This document shows positions 18,157-25,952 of a stretch of 64,000 bases of DNA, piece by piece. This stretch comes from Undibacterium hunanense (GTDB lineage: Bacteria; Pseudomonadota; Gammaproteobacteria; Burkholderiales; Burkholderiaceae_D). The stretch is taken from contig NZ_JACOGF010000005.1 of assembly GCF_014284335.1 (NCBI RefSeq), positions 248,001 through 312,000 of the forward strand, written 5' to 3'. The stretch's first letter is position 1; each line of letters starts with the position of its first letter. The notes beneath the pieces were generated by a model. That model was not told the DNA's origin and searched no databases. It worked only from the letters and a program-made list of their open reading frames with translations. Position numbers and translations under genes: made by a program.

Positions 18157-19665
18157 TTACCGCATCTTGCTTTGATCCGCCAATACCTGGCGATGGTCCT
18201 TGAAGTTAAGTGCACAACGCGGTATGAAATCACCCAGCGGGTTGCTCTTGTCCTGCCCTGAATCAGGTGCTCTTGCATCCACTTCCGGGAACAGACCCAT
18301 GCCAGCCATCAGCGCATACCATGAACCTATAGGGTAATATTTTTCTATATCCTGCCGACGTATCTCGTCACCCAGATCGCGCCCTTCCAGCCAGGCGGCG
18401 AAGATGTGTTTCAGTGAATCTGGGATGCCATTCAGATTGGCTGCATTGGCTTTCCAGTATTCAGTGTCAGTCCGGGTATTGGTTTTGTAATGCGCAATGA
18501 TGTAGTTGCGATGGCCATCGAAATAATCATTGATTTCCTGGTTATAGACTTGCTGTGCCTGTTCGCTGAGATCACCTTTTTCCAGGAACAGACAAAAAAT
18601 GGCAGCCGTCATTTGCGTCAGGTAAAGCGCAGTGGCTTCCAGTGGTTCCAGGAAACCCTGTGACAGACCAACGGCAAGACAATTTTTGTTCCAGTGTTTT
18701 TCTACGCGGCCCAGTTTCATCTTCAGGTGTCGCGCCTGGGTATCAGATTCCAGCAAGCCCAGCTTGGCACGTAACTCGTGTTCGGCCTGCTCTGCCGTGG
18801 TAAATGAAGAGCTGTACACATAGCCATTGCCAAAACGGTTTTGCAGCGGGATGCGCCACGACCAGCCATGCTTCATGGCAGTGGAGATGGTTTGTGTGGG
18901 TATTGCGTCACCGATATCCGAGGGCATCGCAATCGCGGCATCATTGAACAGATTGTCGGCATAGCTGACAAAAGGTGTTTTCAGGGTTTTACCTATCAGC
19001 AGTGCCGCAAAGCCGGAACAGTCAACGAAGAAATCTGCTTCCATGCTGCTGCCATCTTCCAGTACGACCGCGGCGATATTGCCGCTGGCATCTTGCCGTG
19101 CATCGGTGATGTGGGCGCTGACATGGCGCACACCCATTTCCAGTGCTTTCTTGTGCAGGTATTTGCCCAGCAACATGGCATCGAAATGATAGCCATAGGT
19201 GGTGAAGAAAGGAAAATGATGTGCTGCGATAGGGGCCAGATGGCCGTCTGCCAACGCTGACGACAGGAAGAATTTGTTTGGCAGCGCACACACATCCGCA
19301 CCGCGCAGGCGTGCCTTGACGTTGTTGACAAACACCGGCAGGGTCAGGTTATCCACCATGGTGGCAAACTGGTGGAAATAACTTTCATGTCCAGCTTTGG
19401 TAGACCAGCCATCAAAGGTGATGCCGGCCTTATAGGTGGCATTACATTCCGGCATCCATTCGCTTTCCTGTATGCCCAGGTTGTCGAAGAACTTTTTCAG
19501 TACTGGTGTGGAACCTTCGCCTACACCAATGACACCTACCGTCGGTGATTCGACAACGGTGATCTCTACACCTTTGTCTTTGACCGAGTTGGCAATAATC
19601 AGGGCAGCCATCCATCCGGCAGAGCCACCGCCGACGATCATGATTTTTTTGATGGGTTCTTGCAT
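18157..19665 (-). CDS. Flavin-dependent tryptophan halogenase family protein
   Basis: 502 residues. FAD fold at the N-terminus (IMIVGGGSAGWMAA), Lys79 in NATYKAGI at the position of the catalytic lysine of PrnA, the WxWxIP signature at 268-273 (WSWRIP), and the glutamate in GFLEPLEAT. All four family hallmarks are intact, so it should form HOCl/HOBr at the flavin and halogenate an aromatic substrate with FADH2 supplied by a separate reductase. It follows a large TonB-dependent receptor on the same strand, a pairing common in Xanthomonas, Caulobacter and Alteromonadales glycan loci; free tryptophan need not be the real substrate. Two hairpins separate it from the receptor gene. Confidence 0.9.
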   Translation of the reverse strand: MQEPIKKIMIVGGGSAGWMAALIIANSVKDKGVEITVVESPTVGVIGVGEGSTPVLKKFFDNLGIQESEWMPECNATYKAGITFDGWSTKAGHESYFHQFATMVDNLTLPVFVNNVKARLRGADVCALPNKFFLSSALADGHLAPIAAHHFPFFTTYGYHFDAMLLGKYLHKKALEMGVRHVSAHITDARQDASGNIAAVVLEDGSSMEADFFVDCSGFAALLIGKTLKTPFVSYADNLFNDAAIAMPSDIGDAIPTQTISTAMKHGWSWRIPLQNRFGNGYVYSSSFTTAEQAEHELRAKLGLLESDTQARHLKMKLGRVEKHWNKNCLAVGLSQGFLEPLEATALYLTQMTAAIFCLFLEKGDLSEQAQQVYNQEINDYFDGHRNYIIAHYKTNTRTDTEYWKANAANLNGIPDSLKHIFAAWLEGRDLGDEIRRQDIEKYYPIGSWYALMAGMGLFPEVDARAPDSGQDKSNPLGDFIPRCALNFKDHRQVLADQSKMR

Positions 19666-19730
19666 GGTTACGGTCCTGGACTATAAATACAATAGTAAGC
19701 CTATCTGACAACTCAGCTTATCAATGAAAA

Positions 19731-19799
19731 AAAGTGATGGAGCAAAACGCACCATCACTTTAAAAAATCGGGAAGAGGGCCAAAGCTATCCGGGCCCTC
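19731..19799 (-). terminator. Terminator pair between receptor and halogenase
   Basis: On the minus strand a hairpin from GAGGGCC/GGCCCTC (19775-19799) comes first, then AAAGTGATGG/CCATCACTTT (19731-19761, 10 bp, 11-nt loop) followed by TTTTTCATTGA. The second has a proper T-tail, so most transcripts from the receptor gene probably end here and the halogenase is expressed by read-through or from its own promoter. Confidence 0.85.
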
Positions 19800-19816
19800 C
19801 GCCTGATCGGAGCAAA

Positions 19817-22582
19817 TTACATCTTGGCGTGCAAAGTCAGGAAGATTTGACGGCCATTTTTATACAGGGATGCTGGCAAATCTGCTGCGCCTGGTGTTTT
19901 GGTGACCGAGCTGACCAGAGGATTGTTCAAGTCCTTGCCATCCAGAGAGATGGAGAAATTGTCGCTGATCTGATAAGCCAGAGTCGCAGACAAAGTACCG
20001 ATATCGTTCTGGTAGGCAGCGCTGTTACGGCTGGTGCCGTTCAGGAAGCCGGAACGATAGCTGTATGTCAGACGTGCGCTGAACTTGCTGTCTTCATAGA
20101 ACACACCCAGGTTATATGCGTTTTTGGAAGTGCCGATCAAAGTACAGTCAGGCGCAATCAAATCACCGCACTTGGAACCAGGAGCCTGGCCAGTTTCTTT
20201 ACCCAGTGTGTAGGTGTAGTTGGCGTTGACACCAAAGCCGGCTGGTAATGCCTGGATGTAAGACAATTCCAGACCTTTGACTTCAGCTTGTGTATTGATC
20301 GGTGTGCTCATCGCATACACGGTGTTTTTCTTTTGGATCTGGTTGTAGAACGTGCCTGTGCTTGCGCCATAAGTCACGTAGCCGTCCAGAGCCGAATAGA
20401 AAATGTCAGCAGACATCATGGATTTTGGAGCGAAATACCATTCCACGCCCAGATCAACCGTATTGGCACGGATAGGTTTCAGGTTAGGGTTACCACCGTT
20501 ACCTGTACCTTGTACGTCACGCAGATCCAGACCAGCCATCTGACCCAGTTCAGGACGTGCCATGGTGCGGGAAACACCAAAACGGGCGACGATATCCTTG
20601 GTCACATCCAGACGGAAGTTAGCGCTAGGCAGGAAATCGACATAGCTGTTTTTATAGGTTTTCGGTTCAAAATTACCTGAAGGACCGATCTCGTTACGTG
20701 TGACTTCTTCGCTGGTGCGGGAAACGCGTACACCAAAATTACCGCTGAAGCCTTCGCCACCAAAATCAGCCATCGCATACGCAGATTGAGTTGGTTCCTT
20801 GATGGAGAACTCATTTTGCAGCAAGTGACCGCTGTAGTTAGTGTACTGGGACAGCCAGGCATTCACTGCAGCCTGAGAGAAAGTCCAGTAACCGGCACCA
20901 TTTGCACCCAGATCATTAAAGATGTTAGGGAAAGCAGTCAGACCAGACATAGGCAGGTTGGCTGCATTCGACAAACCAGGCAATGCATTCACGCCGATGG
21001 AACTCAGGTCACGTTTATGATCTGCTACGCGGAAACCAAAACGTACGGTAGGAATACCTGCGAGGTCAGTTTTGTACACGCCATCGACCTGTGCGTAATC
21101 TTCCTTGTCGTTGGCAGTAACGTGAGAACCGTAGGTGTACGGTGCGCCAGGTGTGCCTGGTGCGCCATTGTTGAAGCCGCCGATAGAGAACTTGTCAGCA
21201 CCAGGTGTGACATAAGTAACAGCCTTGTCAGAACCATTGATGGTGTAGCTGCCACCTGTCCATGGCATCCAGATACCCATGGCACCGCTGACAGTATTGC
21301 CCAGGCCTTTTGTGGTGCCCAGTTTGCCGCTTAAAGTGAAGCGGTCATTGACACGGACAGAACCGTCGATGTTAAAGAACTGGGACTGGCTTTCAGCAAC
21401 TGGACGAGAGAAAATTTCCTGCACGGCGCTGGACATGCCGCTGCAAGGTACACAACCAGCCGGGTTACCGACTGTCAACTGGCTGATCACGCCCTGGCTC
21501 AGGGTACCGGATAAAGCGCTGGTAGGGTAGCCTGTGGTTGCCCAGGATGGGCCGACGAAACGTCCCAGTGACTGCATGAAGTTGTGGTTGATGTTTGGTG
21601 CATCCAGGTGTGACTGGAAGGCAGTCACATCAATGTTGACATCTTTTGATGGCTTGAACTGGAAGTCGATCAGACCACCTTCACGGGTACGCTGTTGTTC
21701 AAACCAGGCAGTACCACCAAGGAAGTTTGTGATTGCGCCAGAAGCAGGGGACGTAGCCGTGTTGGCTGTGCCTGCACCTTTGATGGCATTGTCGATAGGT
21801 GAACCGACGTCAACTTTTTCCCACCAGATCTGATTTTCCTGACCGGCACGGCTCAGCGTACGTTTTTGGTGGAAACCTTGAACCAGGATACCCATGGTGG
21901 AGGCATCATTTTTCCAGGCAATCATACCGCTCAACTGTGGGTCAGACTTGCTGGAATTTTCAGAGTTGACCATGCCAATACTGGCCTGGGCATTGAATTG
22001 TTTTTTGAAGTCCAGCGGTTTGCGTGTTTCGATATCCACCACGCCTTCAGCGCCACCTTCCAGCAGGTTGGCCTGGGAACCTTTGTGTACTGTCACACGG
22101 CCTATCAGTTCAGATGGAAACAGCGAGAAACTCACACTGCGGCCACCGCCAACGATATTGTCCGCAAACCAGTCACCACTGGATACGGAGTGACCGTTCA
22201 GTGTTGTCAGCGTCAGGCCAAACGGTGTACCGCGCAGGGCAACACGGTCATTTTCACCAAAGCTGCCTTCGCCACCGCCAGCGGCTGCAACGCTGACGCC
22301 AGGTACGCGTTGCAGGGAATCAGCAACGTTTTTATCCGGCATCTTGCCGATATCTTCAGCAGTAATGACTTCAACGAAAGTGTCGGCATTACGTTTTTGA
22401 TTCAAGGACTGTTGCAGGGATGCGCGAATACCAGTAACGACCACTTCTTGTGGTTCTGTTGGTTTTGCCGGTTTTTCTGTTTCTTGTGCCTGCGCTTGCA
22501 TGGCGACACTCATGACCAGAAGTGCAACTGCGGATGCCATCGGCGTTAGATTACTTCTCATCGGACTCAATTTATTTTGCAT
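19817..22582 (-). CDS. TonB-dependent receptor, Xanthomonas/Caulobacter type
   Basis: 921 residues. The ATG follows GAAGGAG. Signal peptide to about residue 32, then a proline-rich linker and the plug domain that starts EVVVTGIRASLQQSLNQKR with VITAEDIGKMPDKNVADSLQRVPGV, the signature of the TonB-Xanth-Caul (TIGR01782) group, which imports plant, chitin and other glycans. A 22-strand barrel should follow; the C-terminus ends in an aromatic-containing strand (RQIFLTLHAKM). Its promoter shares a 25-bp operator/-35 block with the GlcNAc kinase operon at 38834-38858, so chito-oligosaccharides or GlcNAc are the leading ligand candidates. The tryptophan halogenase follows. Confidence 0.93.
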   Translation of the reverse strand: MQNKLSPMRSNLTPMASAVALLVMSVAMQAQAQETEKPAKPTEPQEVVVTGIRASLQQSLNQKRNADTFVEVITAEDIGKMPDKNVADSLQRVPGVSVAAAGGGEGSFGENDRVALRGTPFGLTLTTLNGHSVSSGDWFADNIVGGGRSVSFSLFPSELIGRVTVHKGSQANLLEGGAEGVVDIETRKPLDFKKQFNAQASIGMVNSENSSKSDPQLSGMIAWKNDASTMGILVQGFHQKRTLSRAGQENQIWWEKVDVGSPIDNAIKGAGTANTATSPASGAITNFLGGTAWFEQQRTREGGLIDFQFKPSKDVNIDVTAFQSHLDAPNINHNFMQSLGRFVGPSWATTGYPTSALSGTLSQGVISQLTVGNPAGCVPCSGMSSAVQEIFSRPVAESQSQFFNIDGSVRVNDRFTLSGKLGTTKGLGNTVSGAMGIWMPWTGGSYTINGSDKAVTYVTPGADKFSIGGFNNGAPGTPGAPYTYGSHVTANDKEDYAQVDGVYKTDLAGIPTVRFGFRVADHKRDLSSIGVNALPGLSNAANLPMSGLTAFPNIFNDLGANGAGYWTFSQAAVNAWLSQYTNYSGHLLQNEFSIKEPTQSAYAMADFGGEGFSGNFGVRVSRTSEEVTRNEIGPSGNFEPKTYKNSYVDFLPSANFRLDVTKDIVARFGVSRTMARPELGQMAGLDLRDVQGTGNGGNPNLKPIRANTVDLGVEWYFAPKSMMSADIFYSALDGYVTYGASTGTFYNQIQKKNTVYAMSTPINTQAEVKGLELSYIQALPAGFGVNANYTYTLGKETGQAPGSKCGDLIAPDCTLIGTSKNAYNLGVFYEDSKFSARLTYSYRSGFLNGTSRNSAAYQNDIGTLSATLAYQISDNFSISLDGKDLNNPLVSSVTKTPGAADLPASLYKNGRQIFLTLHAKM

Positions 22583-22763
22583 TTAATTCTCCTTCGGTTA
22601 AGACCTGCCGACCACTTCAGGTCATTACAAAAAATTGCTTACTCCCCCAAATACCTTACGCACTTGACGTAGACGACAGTGACTATTTTCGGTACCACCC
22701 GCTGCATCATAAAGTTCATTCTGAGTTAACTACCACTCGAAACAATTACACCGGATGTGATGA

Positions 22764-22860
22764 ACTTTAGTGATGCCTAAACAGGTTGTCAATCGGTATC
22801 TAAGTGGTATCTATGCGATGTTTAATTGGTTTCTATTCTGTCATCTATATATCATCTATC
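22764..22860 (-). promoter_or_regulatory. Receptor promoter with phased TGGTATC operator array
   Basis: Minus-strand -35 TTGACA (22787-22792) and -10 TAAAGT (22764-22769) are spaced by 17 bp. Directly upstream are direct repeats read on the plus strand: CGGTATC at 22794, TGGTATC at 22805, CGATGTT at 22816, TGGTTTC at 22827, then weaker units; period 11 bp (7-bp unit plus 4-bp spacer). The proximal two units and the -35 match the GlcNAc kinase promoter with 2 differences in 25 bp. An inverted repeat ATGAACTTTA (22760-22769) / TAAAGTTCAT (22710-22719) overlaps the -10. Confidence 0.8.
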
Positions 22861-23385
22861 CATATGATTTTATTGAATAAATTATTTTTTTTAATTTGCC
22901 AATTATGGAAGTGGACTGATGTTTTAAACCCACAGCATGAACTTCAGGGGCAAATTTTCTCTTGAAAAAGTGGATTTAAAGTGGAATTGATATTGGTTTT
23001 TTTGATGGAATTTCCGTGCGACAATTTTCAGCAATTAATGGCTTTGGCAAGCCTGTCTGAAGGTGTTTTTATGCGAGAGGTTTTGCCTGGAGATGCGTAA
23101 GCTGTGATAGATAGCCGGCGGTTCAGATGAGATTGCGGATTTCTTTGAATCTTGAAGAAATGTCTTTGTATCTGCTGCCAATCCGACCCGCGCTACCGTA
23201 CCCAGCTTCCCTAAATAATGCAGACATGCGGTATGAGGGCAAGTGCTTTATGCGGGTACAGGTACTGACAGTTATCATTCCCCCGGCTGGCGGTTTTCGT
23301 AATTGCGCACGCGGGCAGCGCGCAGCACAATACAGGCTCAAATAAAGCTGTTCTTCAGCTATTCTAAAAATACGAGACTACCAAC
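22861..23385. other. Gene-free leader between receptor promoter and GH39 gene
   Basis: An AT-rich tract (22861-22900, including a run of T) passes into ordinary sequence. No frame has a ribosome site or family resemblance, and no clear promoter for the GH39 gene was found. The stretch may hold a long 5' leader. Confidence 0.4.
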
Positions 23386-24936
23386 ATGTTCAAACCCTTG
23401 CTGTTGGCTTTGGCGACGCCGCTGCTGTTTGGCGTGTCGTATGCTGCCGATCTGCGTAGCATCCACATTGATGTCACCTCGCCGACAACACAGCGTGATC
23501 ACTTCACAGATTTTTCAGTTGGTTCTGACTACCCCGGCACGCTGATGCGCGAAGACAGTCTGGCGCAGTTGCAGACGGTCAAGGCCGAGCTGGGTTTTCG
23601 TTACCTGCGCTTTCATGGCATTTTTCATGATGTCCTGAACACCTATACCGAGCATGACGGCAAGCCGGTATATGACTGGACCAAAATCGATTATTTGTAT
23701 GACCGCTTGCTGCGCATGGGCATCAAACCTTTTGTCGAATTGGGTTTCACACCGCATGCGATGCGGGGTTCTGACAAGACCATTTTTTACTGGAAGGGCA
23801 ATATCTCGCACCCGGATCCGGTCAAATGGACAGCTCTGGTGGACGCGTTTGTACGCCATCTGCAAGCGCGTTATGGGCGTGAAGAAGTCAGAAGCTGGTA
23901 TTTTGAAGTATGGAATGAACCCAATCTCGCGATTTTTTGGGAAGGGGCTGATCAGGCTGCCTATTTTGATTTATATGAAAGAAGCGCCCGCGCCATCAAG
24001 GCCATAGATCCGCAACTGAAAGTGGGCGGACCCGCCACCGCCGGTGCGGCCTGGGTGCCAGAATTTCTGGCATTTACCCAAAAGACCGGCGCGCCGGTTG
24101 ACTTCGTCACTACGCATACCTATGGCGTTGATGGTGGTTTCATTGATGAGCATGGCGTCAGTGACACCAAACTATCCACTTCACCCCATGCCGTGACAGG
24201 TGATGTGAAAAAGGTGCGGGCACAGATCAAAGCTTCTGCACGACCTGACTTGCCTCTCTTTTTTACCGAATGGAGCAGCAGTTATACGCCGCGTGACCCT
24301 GTGCATGATTCTTACATCAGTGCCGCTTACATTTTGAGTAAATTGAAATCCAGCGAAGCTCATGCACAAGGGATGAGCTATTGGACCTATACCGATCTGT
24401 TTGAAGAACCGGGTCCGCCGACGGCATCGTTTCAGGGTGGTTTTGGTTTGCTCAATCCTGAAGGCATACGCAAGCCAGCCTACTTCGCCTACAAATACCT
24501 GCACCAGTTGGGCGAAGCAGTCATTTCCACCCAGGACCCGCAAAGCTATGTGACCCGTACAGAAGACGGGGCCTTGCAGGTGCTGGCCTGGGATTATCGC
24601 CAGCCCGTACAAGACAAGAGCAACCGCGGCTTCTATACCACCGTGCTGCCATCCAAAAACCTTACACCCCTGGAACTGGATGTCAGTGGCCTGCAAGCGG
24701 GGGATTACACGGCATATATCTATCGCACTGGTTTCAGATCAAATGACGCCCATACCGCGTATCTGGAAATGGGTTCGCCCGCCAGGCTGAGCACGACGCA
24801 GTTAAAGAGATTACAGGATTTGACGACAGACCAGCCTGAGCTTCGCCAGTTGAAGGTGCAGCAATCAGGCAAAGCCAGCATCAAAATTGATATGCGTGAG
24901 AATGATGTGGTTCTGGTCAGGCTGCTACCCCGATAA
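23386..24936 (+). CDS. Secreted GH39-family glycosidase (beta-xylosidase-like)
   Basis: 516 residues with a signal peptide to about residue 20 (YAAD). The GH39 TIM barrel is clear: FRYLRFHGIFHD, YDWTKIDYLYDRLL, FVELGFTPHAM, acid/base Glu178 in WNEPN (176-180) and nucleophile Glu295 in FFTEWSSS. A small beta-sandwich follows (about 400-516). GH39 contains beta-xylosidases and alpha-L-iduronidases, acting with retention; WNEPN with FTEW fits either. It is divergent from the receptor gene and lies in a glycan-use region with a GH95 enzyme. The ribosome site is weak. Confidence 0.85.
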   Translation: MFKPLLLALATPLLFGVSYAADLRSIHIDVTSPTTQRDHFTDFSVGSDYPGTLMREDSLAQLQTVKAELGFRYLRFHGIFHDVLNTYTEHDGKPVYDWTKIDYLYDRLLRMGIKPFVELGFTPHAMRGSDKTIFYWKGNISHPDPVKWTALVDAFVRHLQARYGREEVRSWYFEVWNEPNLAIFWEGADQAAYFDLYERSARAIKAIDPQLKVGGPATAGAAWVPEFLAFTQKTGAPVDFVTTHTYGVDGGFIDEHGVSDTKLSTSPHAVTGDVKKVRAQIKASARPDLPLFFTEWSSSYTPRDPVHDSYISAAYILSKLKSSEAHAQGMSYWTYTDLFEEPGPPTASFQGGFGLLNPEGIRKPAYFAYKYLHQLGEAVISTQDPQSYVTRTEDGALQVLAWDYRQPVQDKSNRGFYTTVLPSKNLTPLELDVSGLQAGDYTAYIYRTGFRSNDAHTAYLEMGSPARLSTTQLKRLQDLTTDQPELRQLKVQQSGKASIKIDMRENDVVLVRLLPR

Positions 24937-24941
24937 CGAAA

Positions 24942-24973
24942 ATGGCCTGCCAGGATAGTCCCTGGCAGGCCAT
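24942..24973. terminator. Bidirectional terminator-like hairpin
   Basis: ATGGCCTGCCAGG (24942-24954) and CCTGGCAGGCCAT (24961-24973) form a perfect 13-bp stem with a 6-nt loop, between the convergent GH39 and nitroreductase genes. Confidence 0.75.
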
Positions 24974-24997
24974 AGTATCGACAGCTAACTGGCAGGT

Positions 24998-25636
24998 TTA
25001 ATCTACCAGGGTGACGAATTCAGCACGTGGACGACGCACTTTTTTCAGGCTTTGTAGCCAGTCACCTTCAGTCGCGCGATAGCCCAGTGGCAGGATCACG
25101 ACCGAACGCAAACCTTTTTCGCGCAGTTTCAGAATTTCGTCGACCTTGGCTGGATCAAAACCTTCCATCGGTGTGCTGTCGACTTCTTCGTAGGCAGCGG
25201 CGATCAGTGCTGATCCCAGGCCGATGTAAGCCTGACGGGCAGCGTGCTGATAATTGGTTTCGGCATCACGTTTTGGGTAGCTGGCCAACAACATCTGGCG
25301 ATAGTTTTCCCAGCCTTCGTTTTTGAAACCACGTTCTTCATTGACCAGGTCGAACATGTAATTGATACGTTCTTCGGTGTAGTTGTCCCATGCGGCAAAA
25401 ACCAGCAGATGGGAGCAGTCGGTAACCTGTGCCTGGTTCCAGGCGTGTGGTTTGATTTCTTCACGTACTGCAGGATTGGTCACAACGATCACTTCGTAAG
25501 GTTGCAGGCCACTGGAGCTGGCTGTCAGACGTACTGCTTCCAGGATACGGTCAACTTTTTCCTGTGGAACAGCCTTGCTTGGTTCCATTTTTTTGGTGGC
25601 ATAGCGCCATTCGAGTTTGCTTAACAATTCAGACAT
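24998..25636 (-). CDS. NAD(P)H-dependent nitroreductase family oxidoreductase
   Basis: 212 residues, typical of NfsB/YdjA-like FMN enzymes. The FMN-binding start LEWRYATKKMEPSKAVPQEKVDRILEA, then RLTASSSGLQPYEVIVV (S-SGLQPY phosphate site), ARQAYIGLGSALIAAAYEEVDSTPMEGFDP and the C-terminal VILPLGYRATEGDW are characteristic. These dimeric flavoproteins reduce nitroaromatics, quinones or similar electrophiles. It is monocistronic and converges on the GH39 gene. Confidence 0.92.
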   Translation of the reverse strand: MSELLSKLEWRYATKKMEPSKAVPQEKVDRILEAVRLTASSSGLQPYEVIVVTNPAVREEIKPHAWNQAQVTDCSHLLVFAAWDNYTEERINYMFDLVNEERGFKNEGWENYRQMLLASYPKRDAETNYQHAARQAYIGLGSALIAAAYEEVDSTPMEGFDPAKVDEILKLREKGLRSVVILPLGYRATEGDWLQSLKKVRRPRAEFVTLVD

Positions 25637-25952
25637 GGGTTCTTACTTTCTGGGCAATAAGGTTAAAAATTACTTCAGCAATGAAATGAGTTCTGATTAT
25701 ATGTGGGTTTGCCTGAACGCGTTTCAAGTGCTGATTTTTTAAATTGATTGATGAATTTATATCGCGAAATAACAACTGCTTTATGTTGGCCACGTATGGC
25801 CACGTATGGTCAGTCATGATTCTGATTACTTCGCCTGCTACGCGGCAAAGAATTGACTTCGTTATTAGCAGTTGCTGTAATGCCATGAGCCATCAACAGT
25901 CGTTTCGTTCAGTGTGTATTTGCCATCCCTTATCAACGGAGTGAAGTAAATC
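25637..25952. other. Gene-free stretch upstream of the GH95 gene
   Basis: Contains a tandem GGCCACGTAT pair (25788-25807) and otherwise AT-rich sequence. The GlcNAc operator block seen at 22787 and 38834 is not present here. Confidence 0.4.

Noticed and set aside
22787..22860. Pho-box array for PhoB, because of the 7+4 bp direct-repeat period and CTGTCAT at 22838
   Set aside because: The proximal units match the GlcNAc kinase promoter far better than the Pho consensus, and no phosphate genes are near; it remains only a fallback for the distal units.
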